Shown here piece by piece: positions 18,328 to 26,939 of a stretch of 64,000 bases of DNA. The position numbers and the translations under genes were made by a program. Every line of letters begins with the position of its first letter. The stretch's first letter is position 1. This DNA is from an uncultured Acidobacteriaceae bacterium (GTDB taxonomy: Bacteria > Acidobacteriota > Terriglobia > Terriglobales > Acidobacteriaceae), in the NCBI GenBank assembly GCA_937879855.1, contig CALFMO010000032.1, positions 148,988 to 212,987 of the forward strand, in the 5' to 3' direction. The notes under the pieces were generated by a model. That model was not told the origin of the DNA, ran no database searches, and worked only from the letters and a program-made list of their open reading frames with translations.

Positions 18328-19152
18328 ATGAGCAACGAAAATTCCACTCGTCAGATCATTCAGCACTATGCGGAGGCCGATGAGTTTGCCCGTCTTCGCA
18401 CGGGCTGGTTTCAACTGGAGCAGGCCCGCACGCAGGAACTGATTCTCCGCCACCTGCCTCCGCCGCCAGCCACAATCATCGACGCTGGTGGAGGCGCCGG
18501 AGCCTATGCCTGTTGGCTCGCGGCGCGCGGCTATCAAGTACATCTGATCGATCCTGTAGCCAAGCATGTGGAGCAGGCGCGAGCCGTATCGTCACAACGG
18601 CCCGGGCATCCTCTCGCTTCGGCCGAGATCGGCGATGCCCGGGATTTACCTCAGGAAGACGCTACCGCGGATGCAGTCCTGCTGCTTGGCCCGCTCTATC
18701 ATCTCGTCGAAAAGCACGGCCGCCTCGCCTGCCTGCGCGAAGCTTACCGCGTGCTGCGTGAAGGAGGCCTGGTGTGGGGCGCGGCGATCAGCCATTTCGC
18801 ATCGTTTCTAGATTCGCTGGCGCACGGATTTTTCGATGATCCGGTTTTCGCGTCAATCCTGGCGCGTGATTTGGAAGAAGGTCAGCATCGCAACCCCACC
18901 GGCAATCTCCTCTACTTCACGGATGCGTTCTTTCATCGTCCGGAAGAACTCGCCGGCGAATTTCTGAACGCCGGTTTTGAGGTGTTGGAGTTGCTAGCCA
19001 TCGAAGGTCCGGGCTGGCTGGCCCACGACTTCGAACGCTTGTGGAACGATCCGCAACAGCGGGAACGTCTGCTCGCCGCCGTTCGGAAGGTCGAGAGCGA
19101 ACCGTGCCTGTTGGGAGCAAGTTCCCACATCATGACGATCGCGCGAAAATAA
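18328..19152 (+). CDS. Class I SAM-dependent methyltransferase
   Basis: A 274-residue protein with the Rossmann-like methyltransferase core: motif I TIIDAGGGAGAYACWLAARG (about residues 50-70), acidic end of beta2 at HLIDPV, motif II DAVLLLGPLYHLVE, and motif III YRVLREGGLVWGA. Methyltransf_11 type. The region after residue 155 is a helical insertion (FASFLDSLAHGFFDDP) of the kind seen in small-molecule methyltransferases. The substrate cannot be told. It follows the IclR regulator by 30 bases, probably in one transcript, with no functional link evident. Confidence 0.88.
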   Translation: MSNENSTRQIIQHYAEADEFARLRTGWFQLEQARTQELILRHLPPPPATIIDAGGGAGAYACWLAARGYQVHLIDPVAKHVEQARAVSSQRPGHPLASAEIGDARDLPQEDATADAVLLLGPLYHLVEKHGRLACLREAYRVLREGGLVWGAAISHFASFLDSLAHGFFDDPVFASILARDLEEGQHRNPTGNLLYFTDAFFHRPEELAGEFLNAGFEVLELLAIEGPGWLAHDFERLWNDPQQRERLLAAVRKVESEPCLLGASSHIMTIARK

Positions 19153-19187
19153 CCCGGACGATTTCCCTACACAACGACAAGCCGACA

Positions 19188-19661
19188 CTAAGCTGCGACC
19201 GCTGTCGGCCGGTAAGTGAGGTCCGCAATCAGTGGATTCACTAACCGCACCATGTCACACCAGTTCATGCGAACCAGTTCGCGATGCGTGCCCGCGCTAA
19301 AGGTGATTTCTTCGTTTTCGGCAAGGCTCGCATCCGCATACACCGCCATGTCGTAGAGATTTCCAAACGGAGGCATCGCGCCGGTTTCGCAATCGGGGAA
19401 GGCATCTTTGAATTCCTGTTCCGAAGCCGTTCGCGCGCCCGTCAGGGTTTTCAGCCGATTGAGGTCCACGTGCAGCGATGCCGGGACGACCGCCATGGCC
19501 AGGATGGAATCGATCTTGACGATCACCGTCTTTGCCAATTTTTTCCCTGACACATGCGTCAGCGCGGCGATCCCTTGAGCGGTGTAGGCAAGGGAATGGG
19601 AAATGACCAGATATTTGATGTGGCGGGAATCGAGAAACTCACGAAGCTTGGACAGTTGCAT
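19188..19661 (-). CDS. YbaK/EbsC-type aminoacyl-tRNA deacylase domain protein
   Basis: A single-domain protein of 157 residues matching the YbaK/ProXp/YeaK fold: N-terminal helix, YLVISHSLAYTAQGIAAL, the conserved lysine in GKKLAKTVIVKID, then VVPASLHVDLNRLK and the C-terminal GAMPPFGNLYDM with the family's GxxxPFG signature. Known members hydrolyse wrongly charged tRNAs (Cys- or Ala-tRNAPro, Ser-tRNAThr); specificity cannot be assigned here. Excellent ribosome-binding site GAGGAGG before the ATG. It stands alone between convergent and same-strand neighbours. About 210 bases downstream, to tpiA, hold nothing recognisable. Confidence 0.88.
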   Translation of the reverse strand: MQLSKLREFLDSRHIKYLVISHSLAYTAQGIAALTHVSGKKLAKTVIVKIDSILAMAVVPASLHVDLNRLKTLTGARTASEQEFKDAFPDCETGAMPPFGNLYDMAVYADASLAENEEITFSAGTHRELVRMNWCDMVRLVNPLIADLTYRPTAVAA

Positions 19662-19872
19662 AAGACCTCCTCGAGGGGAACGAACGTTGAGGGGCCACCT
19701 GCATGGCTCTGTGGTCAGAATCTTATCCGCAGCGGACAGATTTTGCGGTGACTGGAATCACTGCACTTTTATTCGAGATACTGTTCCGGGAAGTTGCTGG
19801 AATAGCGCTGCTGCAGCTTGCGCAGCGAGCACGCCAGGACAAGCTTCAGGCGGAACTTTTCCCTTCAAGCCT

Positions 19873-20622
19873 TCAATACTTCACGATCGCCGCAAACGAT
19901 TTGGGATCGAGCGACGCTCCGCCGACCAGGGCCCCGTCAATCTCTTCCTGAGCCATCAGCGCTGAGGCATTATCCGGCTTCACCGACCCGCCGTACAGAA
20001 TCCGCAGCTTCGTCGCGAATTCTTCGCCGAAAATCTCAGTCGCTTCGCGCCGGATCACCGCATGGGCCTCGGCCGCGAGTTGCGGCGTTGCAGTCTTGCC
20101 CGTGCCAATTGCCCAAACCGGCTCGTACGCGACGACGAGCTTTGCCGCCTTCTTTGCCGAGAGCGCATGGAACGCCCGCACGCATTGCCGGCGCAGAACG
20201 TCATCGGTGAGTCCAGCCTCGCGCTCTTGTAATACTTCACCCACACAGCAGATCGGAGTCAGTCCAGACTCCAGCGCGGTTTTCAGGCGCAGGTTCACGG
20301 TGTCATCGGTCTCGCCAAAATACTGGCGTCGCTCGGAATGGCCGATGATCACGTGGGTCACGCCCAGACACAACAGCATGGGCGCCGAAATCTCTCCGGT
20401 ATACGCTCCGTCCGCCTTCCAGTGGACGTTCTGCACACCGATGGCGACGTTGGAACCGCGGGCTGCTTCAATCGCGGTCGCGACATCCGTATAGGGTGGG
20501 CAGACTACGATTTCGTCGCGATCGTGTCCCGACACCAGCGGCAAAAAGGCGCGAAAGAAATCGCGAGTCTCGTCCGGAGTCTTGTACATCTTCCAGTTGG
20601 CGGCCATTACTTTTTTTCTCAT
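19873..20622 (-). CDS. tpiA: Triosephosphate isomerase
   Basis: A 249-residue cytosolic enzyme interconverting dihydroxyacetone phosphate and glyceraldehyde 3-phosphate. Catalytic residues are visible: AANWKMYK (Lys near residue 12), HVIIGHSERRQYF (His near 95), and the signature AYEPVWAIGTGKTA (Glu near 166) with its flexible loop. The C-terminal ILYGGSVKPDN contacts the phosphate. Length is canonical. The ATG overlaps the stop of the upstream macrodomain gene (ATGA), and AAAAGG lies in the end of that gene, so translation is coupled. Last gene of the gap-pgk-macrodomain-tpiA run. Confidence 0.97.
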   Translation of the reverse strand: MRKKVMAANWKMYKTPDETRDFFRAFLPLVSGHDRDEIVVCPPYTDVATAIEAARGSNVAIGVQNVHWKADGAYTGEISAPMLLCLGVTHVIIGHSERRQYFGETDDTVNLRLKTALESGLTPICCVGEVLQEREAGLTDDVLRRQCVRAFHALSAKKAAKLVVAYEPVWAIGTGKTATPQLAAEAHAVIRREATEIFGEEFATKLRILYGGSVKPDNASALMAQEEIDGALVGGASLDPKSFAAIVKY

Positions 20623-21254
20623 GAGTGAGCCTTTTCAATTCGGAATGAGGAAACAGGGAATGAGGAAGCGGCGTTCGTATGGTGAAGCTGTTCTGCCGCG
20701 CGCTCGTAGGCGTGCAAGGTGGAGACGTCAAACAGCACGAATCGGCAAAGCGTGACATGCTTCGCGGCAGCGAGAGCTTCGAGCGTGCCAGAAATCGCAA
20801 TCGGCGCGGCCTCGGTTACCGGATATCCATACGCGCCCGTCGAAATTGCGGGAAATGCCAGCGAGGTGAGAGCGTGCTCGTCTGCCAATCGCACAGACTC
20901 GCGGTGACAGCTTGCCAAAATTCCGGGCTCGCCGTGCTCGCCGCCGCGATAGATTGGCCCGACGGTGTGAATGACGTGTTTCGCCGCGAGCCGTCCGCCG
21001 CTAGTGATTACGGCCTTTCCCGCCGGCAGTGTCCTGATCTTGCCGACGATTTGTCGGCATTCGGCAAGGATGGCCGGCCCTCCGGCGCGATGAATCGCGC
21101 CATCCACTCCCCCTCCGCCAAGAAGGGAAGAATTCGCCGCATTTACGATCGCGTCGGTGGTTTCCGCGGTGATATCCGCCGGGCCGTGGATCTCAATCGC
21201 CTTCCCACCATCGAGCAAGAGCCGAATTGTGAACTTGTGCACGTCGGTCGTCAC
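20619..21254 (-). CDS. Macrodomain protein (ADP-ribose/O-acetyl-ADP-ribose binding, YmdB-like)
   Basis: A 211-residue protein. Its Macro domain shows AIVNAANSSLLGGGGVDGAI (catalytic Asn and Gly-rich loop), YRGG and the phosphate-loop FPAISTGAYGYP. These match the YmdB/MacroD class, which deacetylates O-acetyl-ADP-ribose and can remove ADP-ribose from proteins or nucleic acids. An N-terminal extension of about 25 residues (LLLDGGKAIEIHGPADI) precedes the domain. The start is a GTG with no strong ribosome-binding site. The gene is wedged between pgk and tpiA and overlaps the latter by four bases. NAD-derived metabolite repair next to NAD-using glyceraldehyde dehydrogenase is a plausible link, but this is inference. 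Confidence 0.92.
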   Translation of the reverse strand: MTTDVHKFTIRLLLDGGKAIEIHGPADITAETTDAIVNAANSSLLGGGGVDGAIHRAGGPAILAECRQIVGKIRTLPAGKAVITSGGRLAAKHVIHTVGPIYRGGEHGEPGILASCHRESVRLADEHALTSLAFPAISTGAYGYPVTEAAPIAISGTLEALAAAKHVTLCRFVLFDVSTLHAYERAAEQLHHTNAASSFPVSSFRIEKAHS

Positions 21255-21333
21255 GCTTGGTTCCGTCGGTTCTTGACGCCGAGGGCAAGACGCTCTCGGG
21301 ACAGCCGGCGAGACGCCGGCGCTGCTATTTTCT

Positions 21334-22545
21334 TCACTTCTTATCTGTCAGTGCTTCGACGCCCGGCAGTTTCTTTCCTTCCAGGAATTCCAGCGACGCG
21401 CCGCCTCCGGTCGAGATGTGCGTGATCTTATCGGCCACGTTGGCGGCGTGCACCGCTGCGACGGAATCGCCGCCGCCCACAATCGAAATCGCGCCGCCAT
21501 TTTCCGCCACCGCATGGGCGATCTTGAATGTGCCGCGAGAGAATCCCGGAACCTCGAACACGCCCATCGGCCCGTTCCACACGATGGTTCGCGCGGTAGA
21601 GATTTCTTCGGAGAACAGTTCGATCGTCTTGGGCCCGATGTCGAGCGCCATCTTGTCGGCCGGGATGGGCTGGCCCACGCCGATCTGTTGCGTCACCGCA
21701 CCGGCCTCCGGCTTTCTCGCCACCACGTGATCAATTGGCAACAGGAATTTCAGATTCCGCTTCTTCGCCTCTGCCAGCAACTGTTTGGCGAGTTCAACTT
21801 TGTCGGCCTCGAGCAGCGACTTACCGATCTCCTGTCCCTGCGCCTTCAGGAACGTATAGGCCATTCCGCCGCCGATGATCAGCGAATTCACCTTGTTCAT
21901 CAGGTTCTTGATCACGCCAATTTTGTCGCCCACCTTGGCGCCGCCCAGTATTGCAACGAACGGCTCTTCGGGATGTTCCAGCGCCTTGCCCAGATACTTC
22001 AGTTCCTTTTCCATGAGCAACCCGGCGGCGGACTGCTTCATGAACTTGGTCATCCCCACGGTCGATGCATGGGCTCGATGAGCAGTCCCAAACGCGTCAT
22101 TAACGTAATATTCCGCTAGGTTTGCGAGTTGCCGGGCGAACTTCTCGTCGTTGGCTTCTTCCTCCGCGTGGAAGCGCAGGTTCTCCAACAGCAGCGTCTG
22201 TCCCTTTTCCAGTTGCGTTGCAACTTCCTCCGCCTCGGGCCCCACGCACTCGGGACAGAAGCCGACGTTCTCACCTCGCGCCAGTTCCTTATCCAGCAGC
22301 ATCCGCAGACGCTCCGCCACCGGCTTCATGCTCATCTTGGGATTGGGTTTGCCCTTCGGCCGGCCAAGATGCGAAGCCAGGATCAGGCGCGCCCCATGGC
22401 GCAGCGCGTACTCGATGGTGGGCAAAGTTTCGCGAATGCGAGTGTCGTCCATGACGCGCCCGTCATCCAGCGGCACATTGAAGTCGACGCGCATAAAAAC
22501 GCGGTTGCCATTGAGCGGAAGATCACGAATGGAGAGCTTGGACAT
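21334..22545 (-). CDS. pgk: Phosphoglycerate kinase
   Basis: A 403-residue cytosolic enzyme transferring phosphate from 1,3-bisphosphoglycerate to ADP. N-domain: FMRVDFNVPLDDG near residue 20, LASHLGRPKGKPN near 60, YVNDAFGTAHRAHAST near 155. C-domain: ILGGAKVGDKIGVI near 195, IIGGGMAYTFLKA, WNGPMGVFE near 320, and GGGDSVAAVHA near 355 for nucleotide binding. Length and motifs are canonical for bacterial monomeric Pgk. It follows gap by 93 bases that contain a strong hairpin and precedes the macrodomain gene by about 80 bases, all on one strand. Confidence 0.97.
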   Translation of the reverse strand: MSKLSIRDLPLNGNRVFMRVDFNVPLDDGRVMDDTRIRETLPTIEYALRHGARLILASHLGRPKGKPNPKMSMKPVAERLRMLLDKELARGENVGFCPECVGPEAEEVATQLEKGQTLLLENLRFHAEEEANDEKFARQLANLAEYYVNDAFGTAHRAHASTVGMTKFMKQSAAGLLMEKELKYLGKALEHPEEPFVAILGGAKVGDKIGVIKNLMNKVNSLIIGGGMAYTFLKAQGQEIGKSLLEADKVELAKQLLAEAKKRNLKFLLPIDHVVARKPEAGAVTQQIGVGQPIPADKMALDIGPKTIELFSEEISTARTIVWNGPMGVFEVPGFSRGTFKIAHAVAENGGAISIVGGGDSVAAVHAANVADKITHISTGGGASLEFLEGKKLPGVEALTDKK

Positions 22546-22586
22546 TGCTGGTCGTCCTTCTTCAGGTGAACTGAGAGGTAGAGGGT

Positions 22587-22628
22587 GCCCAATCCTAACG
22601 CCGCGTTCTTTGCGGCGTTAGGATGGGC
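22587..22628 (-). other. Strong intercistronic hairpin between gap and pgk
   Basis: GCCCA(A)TCCTAACGCCGC pairs with GCGGCGTTAGGATGGGC around a 7-base loop, one unpaired base in about 17 pairs. No U-run follows on either strand, so it is not a normal terminator. Intercistronic stems at this position can stabilise the gap part of the message or mark a processing point. Confidence 0.7.
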
Positions 22629-22638
22629 TCCGCAATAG

Positions 22639-23649
22639 CTACAGACCCTTACCGGCGATATAGTTGATCAGGTCGCGCACGCGGCAAGAGTATCCCCACT
22701 CGTTGTCGTACCAGGAGATCACCTTCACGCAGTTGCCGCCGACCACCATCGTACAGGGCGCATCGACGATCGAGGAGCGCGAGTCGCCCTTGTAGTCGGA
22801 CGATACTAGTTCGTGCTCTTCGTATCCCAAATAGCCCTTCAACGGCCCCGACTCCGTCGCTTTTTTCAGCGCCGCGTTGACTTCTTCCTTGGTCGTTTTC
22901 TTCTCGACCCATGCTACGAAGTCGACCACTGAGACATTGGGTGTCGGCACGCGCATGGAAAATCCATCAATCTTGCCGCCGAGTTCCGGAATCACAAGCT
23001 TCAGCGCCTTTGCGGCCCCGGTCGTGGTCGGAATCATCGACAGTGCCGCCGCACGCGCGCGCCGCAGGTCCTTGTGCGGGAAGTCGAGAATCACCTGATC
23101 GTTGGTATAGGAGTGAATCGTCGTCATGGTGCCGCTGACGATCTTGAACTGGTCCTGGATCACTTTGGCGACGGGCGCCAGGCAGTTCGTGGTGCACGAA
23201 GCATTCGAAATAACGTTGTGCTTCGCTCCATCATATTTCTCGTGATTCACGCCCAGCACCAGCGTGATGTCCTCATTTTTTGCTGGAGCCGAGATGATGA
23301 CCTTCTTCACCGGCCCGCGCAGGTGCTTCTTGGCGTCGTTGGCATCGGTGAAGCGTCCCGTCGACTCGATCACGACCTGCGCTCCCACCGACTCCCAAGG
23401 CAGCGCCGCGGGATCTTTTTCTTTGAAGACCTTGATCGTCTTGCCGTCGACCGTAATGCTGTCGGCTCCCGCGGAAACTTGATTGGGAAGATTGCCCAGC
23501 ACCGAGTCGTACTTCAGAAGATGAGCCAGAGTTTTCGGATCCGTCAGGTCGTTGACCGCGACGAAATCCAGGTTTGAATCCTTCAGCGAAGCGCGCAGCA
23601 CGTTGCGGCCAATTCGTCCGAAGCCGTTAATGCCTACTTTGATAGCCAT
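22639..23649 (-). CDS. gap: Glyceraldehyde-3-phosphate dehydrogenase
   Basis: A 336-residue, NAD-type GAPDH. The N-terminal Rossmann fold is KVGINGFGRIGRNVLRASL, with an acidic residue at the end of beta2 (VAVNDLTDP) that favours NAD over NADP. The catalytic motif is SNASCTTNCLAP (Cys near residue 153), with His in the following domain (MTTIHSYTNDQ). The C-terminal WYDNEWGYSCR is intact. GGAGG precedes the ATG. First gene of the gap-pgk-macrodomain-tpiA run; upstream lies a 450-base gap with repeats and a CRP-type site facing the other direction. Confidence 0.98.
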   Translation of the reverse strand: MAIKVGINGFGRIGRNVLRASLKDSNLDFVAVNDLTDPKTLAHLLKYDSVLGNLPNQVSAGADSITVDGKTIKVFKEKDPAALPWESVGAQVVIESTGRFTDANDAKKHLRGPVKKVIISAPAKNEDITLVLGVNHEKYDGAKHNVISNASCTTNCLAPVAKVIQDQFKIVSGTMTTIHSYTNDQVILDFPHKDLRRARAAALSMIPTTTGAAKALKLVIPELGGKIDGFSMRVPTPNVSVVDFVAWVEKKTTKEEVNAALKKATESGPLKGYLGYEEHELVSSDYKGDSRSSIVDAPCTMVVGGNCVKVISWYDNEWGYSCRVRDLINYIAGKGL

Positions 23650-23842
23650 GTTTCCTCCGTAAATTTATGAGGGCGTAATCAGGTTCAGCTGACGATTGAG
23701 TTGTAAACCTTTGATGTTAGCAGGGAAGTGGAACCAACGTAAATGACGACGGTCTGCTTTGGGACACCCACGGTTCCAATCACGGAATCCCGTGTGCCAA
23801 GTCACTGACAAGTGGAAGCGCGGAGCTTTCTACCACAGTCCA

Positions 23843-23963
23843 TGTAGGGACAGCCGCCTCGGCTGTCGGATCGAGCGCAGTTCGATCAAGTTTTATGCAA
23901 GTAGCTAGTAACCTGACCATCGGGCCTCCGGCCAGAAGGACAGCCGAGGCGGCTGTCCCTACA
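23843..23963. repeat. Two perfect 25-base inverted copies of a GGGACAGCCGCC element
   Basis: 23843-23867 and 23939-23963 are exact reverse complements, each itself partly palindromic (GACAGCCG/CGGCTGTC), separated by 71 bases. Single related copies lie at 28243-28265, 47072-47094 and 55538-55562, all between genes. Together they look like a REP-type dispersed family. The surrounding 23650-24099 contains no gene that I can support. Confidence 0.85.
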
Positions 23964-23972
23964 CAAATCGTC

Positions 23973-23988
23973 TGTGACTTCGGTCACT
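23973..23988. promoter_or_regulatory. CRP/FNR-type site TGTGA-CTTCGG-TCACT
   Basis: Nine of ten consensus half-site bases match TGTGA-N6-TCACA. It lies 112 bases before the small CxxC gene at 24100, immediately after the inverted repeat. The nearest -10-like hexamers are TTATCA at 24003 and TTTAAT at 24032, so the promoter geometry is less clear than at the other sites. Confidence 0.5.
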
Positions 23989-24099
23989 CCTACCCGCGAC
24001 CCTTATCACTGCCCACGAACGCCTCCCATCCTTTAATAGACCTGCGGAGAAAATGGTGCTGAGCGGCACCGCCGCACATCCCCAACCAAGAAGGCGCCC

Positions 24100-24351
24100 A
24101 TGGTCAACGACGACGTTGTGAAGTGCCCGCTATGCGGCGGGTTCACCCATATCGAACAGACCGAACTGCGGGAGGCATTGAAGAATCCTCGTCTGCGCGA
24201 GCAAGTCGAACTTTACATCGCGCAGCTGCTGAACTCCCCGGGGGAAGATCTCACCGCCGTCGGCGCCGCCCAGGCAGGCCGCAGTTTCCAGAAGGACGTT
24301 CATAGCTGGAACCCCTGCGTGCCCATGTGGAAGAGAAGCGCGAAAGAGTAG
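24100..24351 (+). CDS. Small conserved-looking protein with N-terminal CPLCGG motif
   Basis: An 83-residue soluble protein. CPLCGG at residues 9-14 suggests half of a zinc knuckle, and a further Cys lies near the C-terminus (NPCVPMW). The middle is helical (ELREALKNPRLREQVELYIAQLL). GAAGGCG precedes the ATG. It is encoded between the CRP-like site at 23973 and the malic enzyme, with codon use like its neighbours. Family and function are not recognised; zinc binding is only suggested. Confidence 0.65.
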   Translation: MVNDDVVKCPLCGGFTHIEQTELREALKNPRLREQVELYIAQLLNSPGEDLTAVGAAQAGRSFQKDVHSWNPCVPMWKRSAKE

Positions 24352-24387
24352 GTAATCGCCACGGCAGATTCCACGCTCACCACAGAA

Positions 24388-24430
24388 CGTGACCCTAATC
24401 ACAGCCCGCTACGCAGCCCAGCGATATACC
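24388..24430 (+). promoter_or_regulatory. CRP/FNR-type site and promoter of the malic enzyme gene
   Basis: CGTGA-CCCTAA-TCACA lies at 24388-24403. TATACC at 24425-24430 would place transcription start near 24437, so the site centre is about 41.5 bases upstream. This is exactly the class II activator position of CRP/FNR proteins. Confidence 0.6.
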
Positions 24431-24491
24431 CAAGAGTGTGCATGCGCACCCTTGGCCATAGTTCGCGCCGGCGAAACGCAGGGAGGAAATT

Positions 24492-26804
24492 ATGTTAATC
24501 AGCAAGCAGCAGGCCCTCGACTATCACAATGGGTCTCGCCCAGGAAAAATTGAAGTCACACCCACTAAGCCCTGCCGAACGCAGCGCGACCTCAGTTTGG
24601 CCTATACGCCGGGCGTCGCCGAACCTTGCCTCGAAATTCAGAAAAATCCGCACGACGCTTTCAAATACACCGGCCGCGGCAATCTGGTCGCCGTCCTGAG
24701 CAATGGAACCGCGGTGCTTGGCCTGGGCGACATCGGCGCCCTCGCTGGTAAGCCCGTCATGGAAGGCAAAGCGGTCCTGTTCAAACGTTTCGCCGACGTC
24801 GACGTTTTCGACATCGAAGTCAACAGCCACAATCCCGAAGAAATCATCAAGCTCTGCCAGTTGCTCGAGCCCACTTTCGGCGGCATCAATCTCGAAGACA
24901 TCAAGGCTCCCGATTGCTTCCAGATCGAAGAAACCTTACGCAAGACCATGAAGATTCCCGTCTTCCACGACGACCAGCACGGAACCGCGATTATCTCCGG
25001 CGCGGCCCTGCTCAACGCTCTGGAAGTCGTCGGCAAGGACATTCGCAAAGTGCGCGTAGTTTTCAACGGCGCTGGTGCAGCCGGCATTGCCTGCGCCGAG
25101 CACTACGTGCGCCTGGGAGTGAAGCGCGAAAACATCCTTCTCTGCGACACCAAGGGTGTCGTCTACAAAGGCCGCAAAGACGGCATGAATAAATACAAAG
25201 AGCGCTTCGCGCAAGACACCAAGCTGCGCACTCTTGCCGAAGCCATGGTTGGCGCGGACGTCTTCGCCGGACTGTCGGTAAAAGATGCGATCAATCAAGA
25301 CATGGTCCGTTCCATGGCAGCCGACCCGATCGTCTTCGCCATGGCGAACCCCGATCCCGAGATTACCTACGAAGACGCCAAGGCCGCTCGTCCCGATGTG
25401 ATCATCGCCACCGGGCGCTCCGACTATCCCAACCAGGTCAACAACGTGCTCGGATTCCCGTTCATCTTCCGCGGGGCACTCGACGTGCGCGCCACCGCCA
25501 TCAACGAAGAAATGAAGCTGGCAGCCACTCACGCGCTCGCCGACCTTGCCAAGGAAGACGTTCCCGACTCCGTTTGCCGCGTCTATGGAGTGCCCCGCCT
25601 GCAGTTTGGCCGCGAGTATCTCATTCCCAAGCCTTTCGATACACGCGTGCTGGTTTGGGAAGCGTCGGCCGTAGCCGAAGCCGCCATGCGCAGCGGAGTC
25701 GCGCAGGAGCCCGTCGATCTCAAGACTTATCGCACTCAACTTGAGCGCCGCTTGGGCAAGGCCTACGAAGTCTCGCGCACTATGATTCACAAAGCACAAG
25801 CCAATCCCAAGCAGGTTGTGTTTCCCGAGGGCGACAACGAAAAAATCCTGCGCGCCTGCCACGTGCTGGTCGAAGAAAGAATCGGTCATCCCATCTTGCT
25901 CGGCGATCCCACAAAAATTCAAAACCGCGCGCAGGAACTTGGAGTCAACCTGGCCGGCATGAAGATTGTCGATCCGGCGGCTTCGGACCACCATGAGTCC
26001 TATGTTCTGGAATTGTTCCGCTTGCGGCAGCGTCGCGGCGTCACTCTTCAGGAGGCCGAGACCCTGATCGATGACCGCAATGTCTTTGGCTCCATGATGG
26101 TCCACATGGGCGATGCCGACGCGCTGGTCTCCGGCGTGACCCAGCATTTTCCTGACACCATTCGTCCCGCGCTGCAGATTGTTCGCATGCGCGAGGGCCT
26201 GCACCGCGTCTCTGGTTGCTACGCCGTCATCACCCGCAAAGGAGAAATCTTCTTCCTCGCCGACACCAGTGTGAATATCGAACCTACAGCGGAAGACTTG
26301 GTAGAGATCGCGCTCTGCACTGCGCATATGGCGCGCCGCTTTGATTTGATTCCGCGCGTAGCCATGCTGTCGTTTTCCAGTTTCGGCGGCGTCGACCATC
26401 CCATCTGCACGAAGGTGCGCAAGGCGGTGGAAATGATCAAGTTCGCCGATCCCACACTGATCGTCGACGGAGAGATCATGGCCGACGAGGCTCTCTCTCC
26501 CGAGATCATCGAAGAGCAGTATCCCTTCAGCTCTCTGAAGGGCGGCGCCAACGTGCTGATTTTCCCCGATCTCTCTTCGGCCAACATTGCAACGAAACTG
26601 GTGGCGAAGATTGGCGGCGGCGAACTCATCGGCCCAATTCTGATGGGCATGAGCCGTCCCGTCCATGTGCTGCAGCGCTCGGCAACAGTCGAAGTGGTAG
26701 TAAACGTAGCCGCCATCGCGGTAGTGGATGCGCAAGAAAACGACACGTATTCGCATCCTCACGTGCACGTCTCAGTCGAGCCCGAACTAGTAGGCGAAGA
26801 CTGA
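24492..26804 (+). CDS. maeB: NADP-type malic enzyme fused to a phosphotransacetylase domain
   Basis: A 770-residue two-part protein. Residues 1 to about 420 are a malic enzyme (LAYTPGVAEPCLEI, FHDDQHGTAIISGAALLNAL, NAD(P)-binding VVFNGAGAAGIACAEHY, FAMANPDPEI), converting malate to pyruvate and CO2. Residues 430-770 are the PTA-like domain (VVFPEGDNEKILRACHVL, FGSMMVHMGDADALVSG, LIFPDLSSANIATKL), which in this MaeB class usually acts as an acetyl-CoA-responsive regulatory module rather than an active transacetylase. The ATG has GGGAGGAAAT upstream. Together with the glyoxylate bypass, it lets C2 growth feed pyruvate and NADPH. A class II CRP-type promoter precedes it. Confidence 0.95.
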   Translation: MLISKQQALDYHNGSRPGKIEVTPTKPCRTQRDLSLAYTPGVAEPCLEIQKNPHDAFKYTGRGNLVAVLSNGTAVLGLGDIGALAGKPVMEGKAVLFKRFADVDVFDIEVNSHNPEEIIKLCQLLEPTFGGINLEDIKAPDCFQIEETLRKTMKIPVFHDDQHGTAIISGAALLNALEVVGKDIRKVRVVFNGAGAAGIACAEHYVRLGVKRENILLCDTKGVVYKGRKDGMNKYKERFAQDTKLRTLAEAMVGADVFAGLSVKDAINQDMVRSMAADPIVFAMANPDPEITYEDAKAARPDVIIATGRSDYPNQVNNVLGFPFIFRGALDVRATAINEEMKLAATHALADLAKEDVPDSVCRVYGVPRLQFGREYLIPKPFDTRVLVWEASAVAEAAMRSGVAQEPVDLKTYRTQLERRLGKAYEVSRTMIHKAQANPKQVVFPEGDNEKILRACHVLVEERIGHPILLGDPTKIQNRAQELGVNLAGMKIVDPAASDHHESYVLELFRLRQRRGVTLQEAETLIDDRNVFGSMMVHMGDADALVSGVTQHFPDTIRPALQIVRMREGLHRVSGCYAVITRKGEIFFLADTSVNIEPTAEDLVEIALCTAHMARRFDLIPRVAMLSFSSFGGVDHPICTKVRKAVEMIKFADPTLIVDGEIMADEALSPEIIEEQYPFSSLKGGANVLIFPDLSSANIATKLVAKIGGGELIGPILMGMSRPVHVLQRSATVEVVVNVAAIAVVDAQENDTYSHPHVHVSVEPELVGED

Positions 26805-26825
26805 TCGGCAAAGTAGAGGCGCGAG

Positions 26826-26910
26826 CAAAGTAGCGCCGGCGCCCCGCCGGCTGTCGCGGGAGCTTGCCCTGAGCTTGTCGAAGGGGCGTCTCGCCCGCGC
26901 ACCGCTTGAG
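26826..26910. repeat. Intergenic G+C-rich repeat cluster including CCCTGAGCTTGTCGAAGGG
   Basis: The 135-base gap after maeB holds AGCGCCGGCGCCCCGCCGGCT, related to the GCCGGC elements near 14095 and 21305. It also holds, at 26863-26886, a near-palindromic sequence containing CCCTGAGCTTGTCGAAGGG, a motif I know as a widespread interspersed intergenic repeat of bacteria. It could fold on both strands. Confidence 0.55.
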
Positions 26911-26939
26911 CGCCAGCACAGCAGGAGGAACCGTCACCT

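Noticed and set aside
24936..26768. 610-codon minus-strand open frame
   Set aside because: Lies entirely opposite the malic enzyme-PTA gene, whose motifs are unambiguous; composition (runs of His, Arg, Gly) is that of an antisense frame.
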